Of a DNA stretch of 64,000 nucleotides, positions 41,532-50,853 are shown one piece after another; within the stretch, counting starts at the first letter, position 1; each line of letters begins with the position of its first letter. The position numbers were made by a program, and so were the translations under genes. The notes under the pieces are model-generated. The model made no database searches. It saw only the letters and a list, made by a program, of their open reading frames with translations, and had not been told where the DNA came from. Origin of the DNA: a bacterium (GTDB lineage: Bacteria > Desulfobacterota > Binatia > Binatales > Binataceae). The stretch spans positions 1 to 64,000 of the forward strand of contig JADBKU010000002.1 of the NCBI GenBank assembly GCA_014896235.1, in the 5' to 3' direction.

Positions 41532-42656
41532 ATGACCGCGGCCATGCGACCGACCGTGGCGGAAATCGATCTGAGCGCGCTACGCGACAATTATCGCGCG
41601 CTTCGAGCGTTCGCCAACGGCGCCTCGATTATGGCGGTGGTAAAGGCTGATGCTTACGGCCACGGCGCGGTCCAAGTCAGCCGTGCGCTGAAAGACGAGG
41701 GATGCGCCAGTTTTGGAGTGGCGACGGTCGCGGAAGGACGCGAACTGCGCGCTGCCGGCGTCACCGGGAGAATCTATCTGCTGGCCGGTTATTTCGCGGA
41801 AGAAGCGGAGGAAATCGTCGCGCTCAACCTGACTGCCCCCATCTTCGATATTTCCCTGATCGAGCCGCTTAATCGGGCGGCGCGCGCGCGTGGCCGAATT
41901 CCAACTGACACGTTCCTCGAAATCGACACCGGCGCTACCCGGCTCGGCATCTCGCCGGACGATCTTGGCGCGGCGATCGAGCGGATGCGCAATGCGGACG
42001 CGCTCAGATTCGAGGGCGCGAGCACGCTGCTCGCCAATGCGGGCGATCCAGCGAGCCCGATTACCGATCGCCAGCTTGCGGCGTTTCGCGCCGGAGTTGA
42101 GGCGCTGCGCGCCGCGGGATTCGAGCTTCCGGTCAATCACGTGGCGAATTCAGCGGCGACCGTATTGCGGCCGGACGCGCATTTCCATCTGATGCGCCCG
42201 GGGCTTGCGCTGTACGGATTGCCGCCCGTGCCCGCCGTGCGCGAACACGTGGCGCTCAGGCCGGTGATGACCTTCAAGACGCGCGTGATGCAGGTGAAGC
42301 GCGTGCCGGCGGGCAGCGGCGTCAGCTACGGCCATACCTTCATCACCCCGCGCGAAAGCGTAATCGGCGTATTGCCAGTAGGTTACGCCGACGGCTATCG
42401 GCGCGGAATGCAGCAGGGCGGCGAAGTGATGGTTCGCGGCCGCCGCGCGCCGGTGGTCGGCGCCGTCTGCATGGACCTGACGATGATCGATTTAACCGAC
42501 GTCCCAAACGCGGCGGTGGGCGATGAGGCGGTGCTGTGGGGCGGAATCGGCGAAGGCATGATCAGCGTGAACGATGTCGCGCGGCTGGCGCAGACCATCT
42601 CGTACGAAATGCTCTGCACGGTGGGCCGGCGCGTGCCGCGCGTCTACCGAGGATAA
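41532..42656 (+). CDS. alr: Alanine racemase
   Basis: 374 residues. VVKADAYGHG (Lys about residue 38) is the PLP-binding motif; EIDTGATRLGI and VNHVANSAAT lie along the barrel; VGYADGYRRGM (about residue 283) holds the second catalytic tyrosine region, and GAVCMDLTMIDLT the C-terminal domain. It makes D-alanine for peptidoglycan. Divergent from the thiamine operon, and 6 bp before purH. The ATG at 41544 is an alternative start. Confidence 0.95.
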   Translation: MTAAMRPTVAEIDLSALRDNYRALRAFANGASIMAVVKADAYGHGAVQVSRALKDEGCASFGVATVAEGRELRAAGVTGRIYLLAGYFAEEAEEIVALNLTAPIFDISLIEPLNRAARARGRIPTDTFLEIDTGATRLGISPDDLGAAIERMRNADALRFEGASTLLANAGDPASPITDRQLAAFRAGVEALRAAGFELPVNHVANSAATVLRPDAHFHLMRPGLALYGLPPVPAVREHVALRPVMTFKTRVMQVKRVPAGSGVSYGHTFITPRESVIGVLPVGYADGYRRGMQQGGEVMVRGRRAPVVGAVCMDLTMIDLTDVPNAAVGDEAVLWGGIGEGMISVNDVARLAQTISYEMLCTVGRRVPRVYRG

Positions 42657-42662
42657 TTCCCG

Positions 42663-44228
42663 ATGAACGGCAAAGACACGAAAATCACCCGCGCGATAAT
42701 CGGCGTTTCGGACAAGCAGGATTTGAAGGCGCTGGCCGAAGCGCTGGAACGCCATAGCATCGAAATTCTTTCGACCGGCGGCACGCGGGCCGCGCTGCGC
42801 GACGAAGGATTCGAAGTGCGCGCGGTCGAGGACTACACGGAATTTCCCGAAATCCTCGACGGCCGCGTCAAGACGCTCCATCCGAAAATTCACGGCGGCA
42901 TCCTCGCGCGGCGCGACGAACCGTCGCATCAGCGGCAGATGGGCTACCATGCGATCGAGCCGATCGACCTTGTGGTGGTGAATTTTTATCCGTTCGAAAA
43001 AACGGTCGCGCGGCCCGGCGTCACGCTGGAGGAAGCGATCGAAAATATCGATATCGGCGGACCGACGCTGGTGCGCGCGGCGGCCAAGAATCACGCCGAC
43101 GTCACGGTTGTGGTGGACCCCGCCGATTACGCCGAAATCATCCGCGAGCTTGACGCGAACGACGGCCATATCTCGGCGGAGACGCGATGGCGTCTGGCGC
43201 GCAAGGCGTTCGCGCGCGTCACCGCCTACGATTGCGCGATCTCGAACTACCTCGGCCGCTATGCGGGCGGCGAATCCGGCGCGCTGGGCGACACCTTCAG
43301 CCTTTCGCTGCCGCGCGCGCAGATGTTGCGTTACGGCGAGAATCCACATCAGACGGGCGCGCTTTACGGCGATTTCCCGAAGATCGCGGAGCAGCTTCAC
43401 GGCAAGGAGCTGTCGTTCAACAACGTTTTCGACATCAGCTCCGCCATCAACCTGATCGCCGAGTTTTATGATTACGCCGACGCGGTGGTCGCGATTCTGA
43501 AGCACAACACGCCGTGCGGCGTCGGCGTCGGCGCTACCCTCAAGGCGGCATGGGACAAGGCCTTTGCGACCGATCCCGACTCGCCGTTCGGCGGAATCAT
43601 AATCAGCAACCGCCCATGGGATCTCGAATTCGCGCGCGCGGTGGATGAACTGTTCACGGAGGTGCTGATCGCCCCCGATTATCCGGCGGAGGTGCTGGAG
43701 TTCCTGCGCAAGAAGAAGAACCGCCGCGTGATGCGGTTCCATTCGCAGGCGCTCGATCGCTCCGAATTGGATATCAAAAAGGTCGTGGGCGGGCTGCTCG
43801 TGCAGACGCCCGATCTTGCGATCGAAGATCCGCGCGCGGCGAAAGTGGTCACGAAACGGACGCCCACGGAGGCCGAGTTGCGCGCGCTCGCGTTCGGGAT
43901 ACGCGTCTGCAAGCACGTCAAATCCAATGCGATCGCCTTCGTCGCCGAAGATCGCACGCTGGCGGTCGGCGGCGGCGCGACCTCGCGGATCGATCCGGTA
44001 TACGCGGCGCGGGAAAAAGCCGCGCGGCTCGGCGTTTCGCTGAAAGGCTCCGTGCTGGTGTCCGAAGCGCTGTTTCCGTTCCCGGACGGCCCGACGCTGG
44101 CCGCGGAGGCGGGCGCGACAGCGATCGCGCAGCCGGGCGGTGCGGTGCGCGACGCCGAGGTGATCGCCGCCGCCGACAAGCTCGGGATGGCGATGGTATT
44201 CACGGGCGTTCGCCATTTCCGTCACTAA
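42663..44228 (+). CDS. purH: Bifunctional AICAR transformylase / IMP cyclohydrolase
   Basis: 521 residues, full length. The N-terminal MGS-like domain has SDKQDLKALAEAL, LSTGGTRAALRD, and VKTLHPKIHGGIL (about residues 70-82). The C-terminal AICAR transformylase part has LRYGENPHQTGALYG, LSFNNVFDISSA, KHNTPCGV and the end AITQPG-like TAIAQPGGAVRD. It completes the last two steps of de novo purine synthesis. Followed by purD after a 37-bp gap. Confidence 0.97.
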   Translation: MNGKDTKITRAIIGVSDKQDLKALAEALERHSIEILSTGGTRAALRDEGFEVRAVEDYTEFPEILDGRVKTLHPKIHGGILARRDEPSHQRQMGYHAIEPIDLVVVNFYPFEKTVARPGVTLEEAIENIDIGGPTLVRAAAKNHADVTVVVDPADYAEIIRELDANDGHISAETRWRLARKAFARVTAYDCAISNYLGRYAGGESGALGDTFSLSLPRAQMLRYGENPHQTGALYGDFPKIAEQLHGKELSFNNVFDISSAINLIAEFYDYADAVVAILKHNTPCGVGVGATLKAAWDKAFATDPDSPFGGIIISNRPWDLEFARAVDELFTEVLIAPDYPAEVLEFLRKKKNRRVMRFHSQALDRSELDIKKVVGGLLVQTPDLAIEDPRAAKVVTKRTPTEAELRALAFGIRVCKHVKSNAIAFVAEDRTLAVGGGATSRIDPVYAAREKAARLGVSLKGSVLVSEALFPFPDGPTLAAEAGATAIAQPGGAVRDAEVIAAADKLGMAMVFTGVRHFRH

Positions 44229-44265
44229 GCGCGCGACGCCCGAAATTCGGTTAGAATAATTGGCG

Positions 44266-45582
44266 ATGAAAGTCCTGGTCGTTGGCCACGGCGCCCGCGA
44301 GCACGCCCTCTGCTGGCGGTTGAGTCAAAGCCCGTCGGTATGGGGCCTGTACTGCACCGGCGGCAATCCCGGCATCAATCAAATTGCGCGGCCGGTGCCG
44401 ATCGAACCCGAAGATATCGAGGAACTGCGGCGCTTCGCGATCGCCGAACGAATCGATTTGACGGTGGTTGGACCGGAAACGCCGCTGGCGATCGGAATCG
44501 CCGACGAATTCGCGAACGTGGGTTTGACGCTTTTCGGACCATCGCGTGCGGCCGCGCAGCTTGAAGCGAGCAAGATTTTCGCGAAGACCGTGATGCGCGA
44601 GGCGGGCGTGCCGACCGCGGATTATGCGGCGTTCAATGACGCGGACACGGCCGCGCGGCACGTGCGCGCGCTCGGCCGGCCGTGCGTCGTCAAGGCGGAT
44701 GGACTCGCTTTCGGCAAGGGCGTGACCGTATGCGACAGCCCCGAACAGGCGCTCGCGGCGATCGACGAGGCGATGGTCAAGCGGCGCTTCGGCCTGGCCG
44801 GCGAGTCGATAATCGTCGAGGAGCGGCTTGCGGGCGAGGAGCTTTCATTCTTCGCGCTGTGCGACGGCAATGACGCGATTCCGCTCGGTTTCGCGCAGGA
44901 CCATAAGGCGCTCTTGGACGGCGACCGCGGACCGAACACGGGCGGGATGGGCGCGTATTCCCCGGCGCCCCGCTACAATGACGAATTCGCCGCGCGGGTG
45001 ATGGACGAAATCGTTCGTCCGACGCTGCGCGTGATGGCGGCGAAGGGCGCTCCGTATCGCGGCGTTCTTTTCGCCGGCCTGATGGTTGACGGCGATCGCA
45101 TCAACGTTCTCGAATACAACGTGCGTTTCGGCGATCCGGAATGCGAAGCGCTGATGATGCGGTTTGAAGGCGACCTCGCGGAAACCTTGCGCGCGGTGGC
45201 GCACGGCAAGGCGCACGAGGCGAACTTCCGGCTCGCGCCGCAATCAGCGGTCACGATCGTCCTCGCCTCCGAAGGTTATCCGGGAGATTATCGCAAAGGG
45301 ATGCATATCACCGGGCTTGAACGGCTCGAAGGCGCCGAACCGTCGCCAGCGAAAGTCAAATGGGCGCTGGATAAAGTGCGCATCAAAGTCTTTCACGCCG
45401 CGACCGCCGTGCGCGAGGCGTTGCTGGTGACGGACGGCGGGCGCGTGCTGGCGGTCACCGCGCTGGCCGACGGCCTCGATCGGGCGGTCGCGGCGGCGTA
45501 TGAAGCCGCCAGCCTGGTGCGGTTCGAGGGGATGCATTTCCGGCGCGATATCGGGCGACGGGCGCTCGCGGCTCTGAAATGA
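44266..45582 (+). CDS. purD: Phosphoribosylamine-glycine ligase
   Basis: 438 residues, ATP-grasp. MKVLVVGHGAREHALCW starts the protein, VVGPETPLAIGIAD follows, and AFGKGVTV, GEELSFFALCDG, GPNTGGMGAYSP and NVRFGDPECEA are the catalytic and metal sites. It joins glycine to phosphoribosylamine in purine synthesis. The ATG at 44266 matches the family start exactly; a TTG two codons earlier is unlikely. Its stop overlaps the next ATG (ATGA at 45579). Confidence 0.97.
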   Translation: MKVLVVGHGAREHALCWRLSQSPSVWGLYCTGGNPGINQIARPVPIEPEDIEELRRFAIAERIDLTVVGPETPLAIGIADEFANVGLTLFGPSRAAAQLEASKIFAKTVMREAGVPTADYAAFNDADTAARHVRALGRPCVVKADGLAFGKGVTVCDSPEQALAAIDEAMVKRRFGLAGESIIVEERLAGEELSFFALCDGNDAIPLGFAQDHKALLDGDRGPNTGGMGAYSPAPRYNDEFAARVMDEIVRPTLRVMAAKGAPYRGVLFAGLMVDGDRINVLEYNVRFGDPECEALMMRFEGDLAETLRAVAHGKAHEANFRLAPQSAVTIVLASEGYPGDYRKGMHITGLERLEGAEPSPAKVKWALDKVRIKVFHAATAVREALLVTDGGRVLAVTALADGLDRAVAAAYEAASLVRFEGMHFRRDIGRRALAALK

Positions 45583-46232
45583 AAGCCGCTGGAGGGCGTT
45601 CCCCGAACCTTATGATTCCCGATGCGGAGGAAGCGCGAATCGCGACAGCGGTCGCGGCGATCCGCGCTGGCGAAGTGGTGGTCTGTCCCACCGAAACTTT
45701 CTACGCGCTGGCGGCCGATTCGCGCCTGCCCGGATCGCTGGAGAAGATTTTCGCGCTGAAAGGCCGCGACGCGGCGAAAACGATCGCGCTGATCGCCGCC
45801 GATGCCAAGATGGCGTTTGCGATCGCGCGCGAGGTTCCGCATAGCGCCCGGCGGCTCGCACGGAAATTCTGGCCCGGACCGCTCACTCTGGTGATGCCGG
45901 CGCGCCACGATTTGCCCAAGGCTTTGATCGGGCCGGACGGCGGCGTCGGCGTGCGCGTTTCGCCCGACCCGATCGCATCCGCGCTGGCGCGGGCTTTGGG
46001 CGCGCCGATTACCGCGACCAGCGCCAATCTTTCGGGCGCGCCGCCGGCCGTCACGCTCGATCCGATCCGGCAGGCCTTCGGCGGCAAAATTAAAGTGATG
46101 CTTGATGGCGGCCGGCTGCCTGGCGGAGCGCCCAGCACGCTGGTCGCCTGCCGCGCCGATGGATACGAAATTCTCCGCGAAGGCGCGATTTCGCGCGGCG
46201 CGATCGCCGCCGCGCTTGCGGATGAAGTTTAA
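45579..46232 (+). CDS. Sua5/YciO/YrdC-family threonylcarbamoyl-AMP synthase-like protein
   Basis: 217 residues. AIRAGEVVVCPTETFYALAADSR, IFALKGRD, ARKFWPGPLTLVM, VGVRVSPDPIA, PITATSANLSGAP and PSTLVA cover the YrdC domain signature, including the positively charged RNA/nucleotide-binding groove. It makes threonylcarbamoyl-AMP for the t6A base of ANN-decoding tRNAs. Coupled to purD by ATGA overlap. The conserved region begins near residue 12, so an ATG at 45612 is possible. Confidence 0.9.
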   Translation: MKAAGGRSPNLMIPDAEEARIATAVAAIRAGEVVVCPTETFYALAADSRLPGSLEKIFALKGRDAAKTIALIAADAKMAFAIAREVPHSARRLARKFWPGPLTLVMPARHDLPKALIGPDGGVGVRVSPDPIASALARALGAPITATSANLSGAPPAVTLDPIRQAFGGKIKVMLDGGRLPGGAPSTLVACRADGYEILREGAISRGAIAAALADEV

Positions 46233-46235
46233 GCG

Positions 46236-47543
46236 ATGGTCAAGATTACGCCGCGAATCGCGCCGTTCCGCGCGCTGACTTTCGACGTTTCCCGCGCCGG
46301 CCGTCTCGAAACGTTAATCGCGCCGCCGTACGACCTGATCGACAAGGCCTGTCAGGACGAACTCTACGCGCGCAGTCCGTACAACGTCGTGCGGCTGGAG
46401 CTGAATCGCGCGGAGGATCGGTACGCGGACGCGGCGGCGACCATGGCCGACTGGCGCGCGCGCGGAATCCTCAGGCTGGCGCCGCGGCCCGCGCTTTACC
46501 ACTACACGCAAACCTTCGAATTGGATGGCCGCCGCCTGACGCGCACGGCGGTGTTTGCGCGAATCCGTCTCGACGAGTTCGGCGCGGGAACGATCCTGCC
46601 GCACGAACGAACCTTCCCGAAGGCTAAAGAAGATCGGCTGCGTCTGCTCGTGGCGACGCGCGCGAATCTCAGCCCGATTTTCGGCCTGTACCCGGCCGGC
46701 GACGCCGCGCTCGCCGAGGTGCTCAGCGAGATCGCGCGGCGCGATCCGGAGATTTCCGCGAACGACGATCTTGGCGTGCGCAACGAGGTCCGCGCAATCG
46801 ATGACGCGGGCGCGATCAGTGTTATTCAACGCGCTCTCGCCGACGCCCGGATTCTGATCGCCGACGGGCACCATCGCTATGAAACCGCTCTCGAATACCG
46901 GCGCCGCCGGCGCGCGGCCGAACCGGACGCCGCAGGGGCGCACGCCTTCGACTATGTGATGATCGCGCTGGTCCGTTTCGACGATCCGGGACTGGTGATT
47001 TTGCCGACGCATCGCGTGGCCCGCCGGCTTGACTCTGCCGCGGCCGCCGCATTCGACGAGCGCGCGCGGGCGATTTTCGCGATCGAGCAAGTCGCCAACG
47101 CCGAGACGCTGCGCGCAGCTATGGCGAAAGCGGAGCGCGGCGCGCTCGGCGTCGCGCTCAGGAACGGCGGATTTCGGCTGATCCGTTTACGCGATCGTGC
47201 GGCGTTGAACGCGGCGCTGCCGGATTCGCCGCCGGCGGTGCGCGAACTCGACGTTTCGATTCTTCACGCGCTGGTCTTCGATCGCATCTTCGGACTCAAG
47301 CCGGACGCGATTCGGGCGGGCGGAAATCTCGAATACACGATCGACGCGCGGGGCGCGCTCGCTGCGGTGGATTCAGGCGCGGCTGACGGCGCGTTTCTGA
47401 TGGCGCCGCCGACCGTTGCGGACGTCGAAAAAGTTTGCGCGTCCGGCGCGACCATGCCGGAGAAATCCACGTACTTTCATCCCAAGCTCGCCACCGGATT
47501 GCTGATCAATCCGCTCGAAGACGGCGATAGCGGCGGCGCCTGA
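46236..47543 (+). CDS. DUF1015 family protein
   Basis: 435 residues. RIAPFRALTFD, LIAPPYDLID, SPYNVVRLEL, YHYTQTFELDG, GTILPHERTFPKAK, LSPIFGLY, ADGHHRYETALEYR and the C-terminal FLMAPPTVADV are the continuous pattern of DUF1015, a widespread family of unknown reaction, with phosphate-like ligand sites proposed by others. 3 bp after the YrdC gene, so part of the same transcript. Confidence 0.92.
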   Translation: MVKITPRIAPFRALTFDVSRAGRLETLIAPPYDLIDKACQDELYARSPYNVVRLELNRAEDRYADAAATMADWRARGILRLAPRPALYHYTQTFELDGRRLTRTAVFARIRLDEFGAGTILPHERTFPKAKEDRLRLLVATRANLSPIFGLYPAGDAALAEVLSEIARRDPEISANDDLGVRNEVRAIDDAGAISVIQRALADARILIADGHHRYETALEYRRRRRAAEPDAAGAHAFDYVMIALVRFDDPGLVILPTHRVARRLDSAAAAAFDERARAIFAIEQVANAETLRAAMAKAERGALGVALRNGGFRLIRLRDRAALNAALPDSPPAVRELDVSILHALVFDRIFGLKPDAIRAGGNLEYTIDARGALAAVDSGAADGAFLMAPPTVADVEKVCASGATMPEKSTYFHPKLATGLLINPLEDGDSGGA

Positions 47544-47557
47544 ACCGATTCCAGCGC

Positions 47558-48190
47558 GTGACGACTCTGCTGCTGGTCCGGCACGGCGAGACTGTCGGAA
47601 ATTCGCGGATTCGTTACTTCGGCCGCACCGATCTCGAATTGTCGCCGCTGGGCCGTAGGCAGATGGAGGCGGCGCGCGGATGGATTGATCAGCACTTCGG
47701 CGCGGCGCGAATCGCGCCGGTGATGAGCAGTCCGATGCGGCGCGCACGCGAAAGCGCCGCGATTATTTCCGGAGATCCCGCCCCGATCGAAATTAAACAA
47801 TTCGTTGAAGTTGATTTCGGCCGCTTCGAGGGCCTGACTGCGGAGGAAATCGCCGCGCGCTTTCCCGAGGATTTCGCGCGCTGGAACCGCGACCGACTCG
47901 ATCCGGCTTTCACCTATCCGGGCGGCGAAAACCGCGCGGCATTCATGGCGCGGGTGAAGGAGGGAATTCACGCGATGCTCGCCGCGATCGCTGGACGGGC
48001 GAATCCGTCGGGCGACGATTGCGCGCTATTGGTGGCGCATCGCGGGGTTATCCGGATCGTTACAGAAGAACTGGCGGGCGCGACGCCCGTGATTGAGCTG
48101 GGATCGCTTCAGGCGCTGACGCGCCATGGCGGCGGACGTTGGCGCGCGACGATTCTCGACGCCACGGAATATTTGCGCGGACTCGCTTGA
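47558..48190 (+). CDS. Histidine phosphatase family protein
   Basis: 210 residues, GTG start. TTLLLVRHGETVGNS (about residues 2-16) contains the phospho-accepting RHG; SSPMRRARESA and VEVDFGRFEGLT follow; LLVAHRGVIRI holds the second His. Members are phosphoglycerate-mutase-like phosphatases, including alpha-ribazole phosphatase and small-metabolite phosphatases. It lies 14 bp after the DUF1015 gene. Substrate cannot be told. Confidence 0.9.
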   Translation: MTTLLLVRHGETVGNSRIRYFGRTDLELSPLGRRQMEAARGWIDQHFGAARIAPVMSSPMRRARESAAIISGDPAPIEIKQFVEVDFGRFEGLTAEEIAARFPEDFARWNRDRLDPAFTYPGGENRAAFMARVKEGIHAMLAAIAGRANPSGDDCALLVAHRGVIRIVTEELAGATPVIELGSLQALTRHGGGRWRATILDATEYLRGLA

Positions 48191-48212
48191 GCGTCGCAGC
48201 CAGCGCTCGCCG

Positions 48213-48866
48213 TCACGCGGATGCGCCCCCCGATAACTCCTGCGTCACCTTGGCGACCGTCGTCAAATCGACGCCCCCCGCGGCCCATCGGTCGCGATAG
48301 GCCGGGCCCTCGGCGCCGATGTCCGCGGTCGCGTCGGTCACCAGATGTATGCGGCATTCGAGCGCCATCAAACCGCGCACCGCGTCGTTCACGCAGACCT
48401 CCGTATAGACGCCGTACACGACCACATCGGGACGGTCGCGAAGCAGTTCGCGCAGGATCGCGCGGGTGTTGGGATTGCCCGCGAACGCGTCGAAAACCTG
48501 CTTTTCGATCACCAGTTCGCCGCGATGCGCCACGGCCGCCGCGATTTCATCGGCGCGCAGTTGGCGTGCGGGAACGAAGAGTGGATCGAGCGGCGCGGTC
48601 TCGTCGATTTTCAACTGGCCGGGCGTTCCGCTCATGCAGTGATCAGGATAGGCGCCGCCGTTGCGCTCGAGTTCCGGATCGCCGGGGCGATGGCTGTCGG
48701 TGGTGGCGAAGATGCGGATGTGGAACCGCCGCGCCAGCCTGGTCATTTCGGCCAGCGCCGGGATGATTCGTTCCGATCCCGGGACGTGCAGGCTTCCACC
48801 GGGCAACAAGAAGTCGCGCTGCGTATCGACGTCGTAAAAGAGAGTCGTCTCAGGGCGCATAATCAA
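48213..48866 (-). CDS. Isochorismatase-family cysteine hydrolase
   Basis: 217 residues. YDVDTQRDFLLPGGSLHVPG (Asp about residue 13) and VYTEVCVNDAVRGLM (Cys about residue 157) supply the catalytic Asp and Cys, with a Lys in VIEKQVFDAF between them. The HRPGDPEL segment resembles the nicotinamidase metal site. Nicotinamidase-like or other amide hydrolysis is possible. Convergent with the histidine phosphatase gene, 21 bp after the RtcB stop. Confidence 0.88.
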   Translation of the reverse strand: MIMRPETTLFYDVDTQRDFLLPGGSLHVPGSERIIPALAEMTRLARRFHIRIFATTDSHRPGDPELERNGGAYPDHCMSGTPGQLKIDETAPLDPLFVPARQLRADEIAAAVAHRGELVIEKQVFDAFAGNPNTRAILRELLRDRPDVVVYGVYTEVCVNDAVRGLMALECRIHLVTDATADIGAEGPAYRDRWAAGGVDLTTVAKVTQELSGGASA

Positions 48867-48887
48867 CCCTCCCGGCGCAAAATTGGA

Positions 48888-50324
48888 TCAACCTTTGATG
48901 ACGGCGAACGGTTTGAGACGCGCAACCCGACGGCTCACGCCCGCGCCTTCCATCACCGCGACCACGTCAGCCACGTCCTTGTATGCCGCCGGCATCTCTT
49001 CCGCGAGGGTCGCGCGTCCCTGATAGCGAATCGTCACGCCCGCGGCCCGCAGTTCCGCGATCAAATCGCGGCCGCGCGCTTCCTTTTTCGCTCGCGCCCG
49101 GCTCATCACGCGCCCTGCGCCATGACAGGTCGAACCGAACGTTTCGCGCATCGCGCCCGCGGCGCCGATCAGCACATATGAGTAGCGGCCCATGTCGCCG
49201 GGAATTAGCACCGGCTGTCCGATCGCACGGACCGCGTCGGGCAGGGCAGGGTGGCCGGCGGCGAAGGCGCGCGTGGCGCCCTTGCGATGCACGCACAAGC
49301 GGCGGCGACGGCCTGCGACGATGTGATCCTCAAACTTCGCGATATTGTGGCAAACGTCGTAGACGAGCGTCATGCCCAGGGCGCGCTCGCTGATGCCGAG
49401 CGTTTCCATGAATGCTCGGCGCGTCAGATGGGTCATCATCTGGCGGTTGCACCAGGCGAAATTGGCCGCCGCCGCCATCGCGCCCAGATACGCCTGGCCT
49501 TCAGGCGAAAGAATCGGGGCGCAGGCGAGCTGGCGATCCGGCAGCTTGATAGCGTAGCGCTCCATCGCCTTGCCGATCGTGCGCAGATAGTCGTCGCAGG
49601 TCTGATGGCCCAATCCGCGCGAGCCGGAATGGATGATCACGGTGACCGTGTCGAGACCGAGTCCGAGCCGTTCCGCCTCGGCAGGCAGAAAGATTTGATC
49701 GACGCGGCCAAGCTCCAGGAAATGGTTCCCCGAGCCCAGCGTGCCGAGCTGCCGCCGTCCGCGTGCGTAAGCCTCTGCGCTGATCGCGTCCGGATCGGCC
49801 ATCGCGAGACGGCCGTTTTCTTCCGTATGATCGAGGTCGGCGCGAGTGGCGTAACCCTGCCGCAGCGCCCAATCGGCGCCGTCGCGCGCCAACCGGCGCA
49901 TTTCCGTCGTGTCGAGCGCCGGAATCGCGCCCTCTGAGCCGACTCCCGCCGGAATCGCCGCGAAGAGCGCATCGGCCAGCGCCTCTGCGCGTTTCGCGAT
50001 CGCGGAATAGGTCAGATTGGAGCGGAGCAGGCGAACGCCGCAATTGATATCGTAGCCGACGCCGCCTGGCGATATCACGCCTTCTTCAGCATCGGTCGCG
50101 GCGACGCCGCCGATCGGAAAACCATAGCCCCAGTGAATATCCGGCATCGCGAGCGAATAGCCCGCAATACCCGGCAGATGGGCGACGTTGGCGACTTGTT
50201 CGAGACATGGATCGTCGCGGATATCGTCGATGATCCGCTTGCTGGCGTAAATCCGGCCCGGGACGCGCATCCCGCCCGTGCGCGGAATCTCCCAAAGAAA
50301 TTCGTCGATCTGTTTGAGCTCCAT
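48888..50324 (-). CDS. rtcB: RtcB-family RNA ligase
   Basis: 478 residues. PDIHWGYGFPIGGVAATDA, SPGGVGYDINCGVRLL (C95 metal ligand), GTLGSGNHFLEL, IHSGSRGLGHQ and HRKGATRAF (GMP-accepting His region, about residue 347) are all present; the end is AYKDVADVV. RtcB joins 2',3'-cyclic phosphate and 5'-OH RNA ends with GTP and Mn. It is downstream of its activator archease (69-bp gap), a common partnership. Confidence 0.96.
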   Translation of the reverse strand: MELKQIDEFLWEIPRTGGMRVPGRIYASKRIIDDIRDDPCLEQVANVAHLPGIAGYSLAMPDIHWGYGFPIGGVAATDAEEGVISPGGVGYDINCGVRLLRSNLTYSAIAKRAEALADALFAAIPAGVGSEGAIPALDTTEMRRLARDGADWALRQGYATRADLDHTEENGRLAMADPDAISAEAYARGRRQLGTLGSGNHFLELGRVDQIFLPAEAERLGLGLDTVTVIIHSGSRGLGHQTCDDYLRTIGKAMERYAIKLPDRQLACAPILSPEGQAYLGAMAAAANFAWCNRQMMTHLTRRAFMETLGISERALGMTLVYDVCHNIAKFEDHIVAGRRRRLCVHRKGATRAFAAGHPALPDAVRAIGQPVLIPGDMGRYSYVLIGAAGAMRETFGSTCHGAGRVMSRARAKKEARGRDLIAELRAAGVTIRYQGRATLAEEMPAAYKDVADVVAVMEGAGVSRRVARLKPFAVIKG

Positions 50325-50393
50325 GGGGGTCGCGATCCGTCGCGATCCAGCCTAGTCCCGCGGCGCGGAGGATAAAATCGCAACGATGAAATG

Positions 50394-50816
50394 TCAGGCG
50401 TCGAATATGACCACAGCCCGCCACCCGGCCGGCGTTCGTTCGACGGCCAACCGATGATAGGTAACGGCCTTGAGTTCCTCGTGCAACTGATGGCGCGACC
50501 GGTCGAACAGTTCGCCGATTAACTCCGCCTCGATTCCGCCCGATGCCGCGATGACGTTGGCGTCGCGCCAGACGAACGCATCGATCAGGAATACGTTCAG
50601 CGCGCGCGCGAGCGCGTCATGCATCAGGTCGGCGTCGGTCGCGGCGAATACCGTGAGTTTTCGGCGTTCGCGATCCTCGACGCGATCGGCGTCGTACATG
50701 ATTCGGCCAAGCGCGGCGATCGCTTCGGCGAACAATTCCTCGCGGGTCGCAGCGACAACTTCGATTCCAACGTCGCCGGTGTGCTCGAATTCGCGGGTTG
50801 CGGCATTGCGCGGCAT
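50394..50816 (-). CDS. Archease
   Basis: 140 residues. REFEHTGDVGIEV at the N-terminus with the conserved Asp, EELFAEAIAALGRIMYD, LMHDALARALNVFLID, then ELKAVTYHRLAVE and the metal-binding end VVIFDA. Archease speeds guanylation of RtcB. The ATG at 50816 begins the conserved domain; a start at 50897 would overlap the transporter gene. Placed directly upstream of rtcB. Confidence 0.92.
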   Translation of the reverse strand: MPRNAATREFEHTGDVGIEVVAATREELFAEAIAALGRIMYDADRVEDRERRKLTVFAATDADLMHDALARALNVFLIDAFVWRDANVIAASGGIEAELIGELFDRSRHQLHEELKAVTYHRLAVERTPAGWRAVVIFDA

Positions 50817-50853
50817 CGTAGTTGCCGGGGGCGTCAGCGGATATTCGCGCCGT

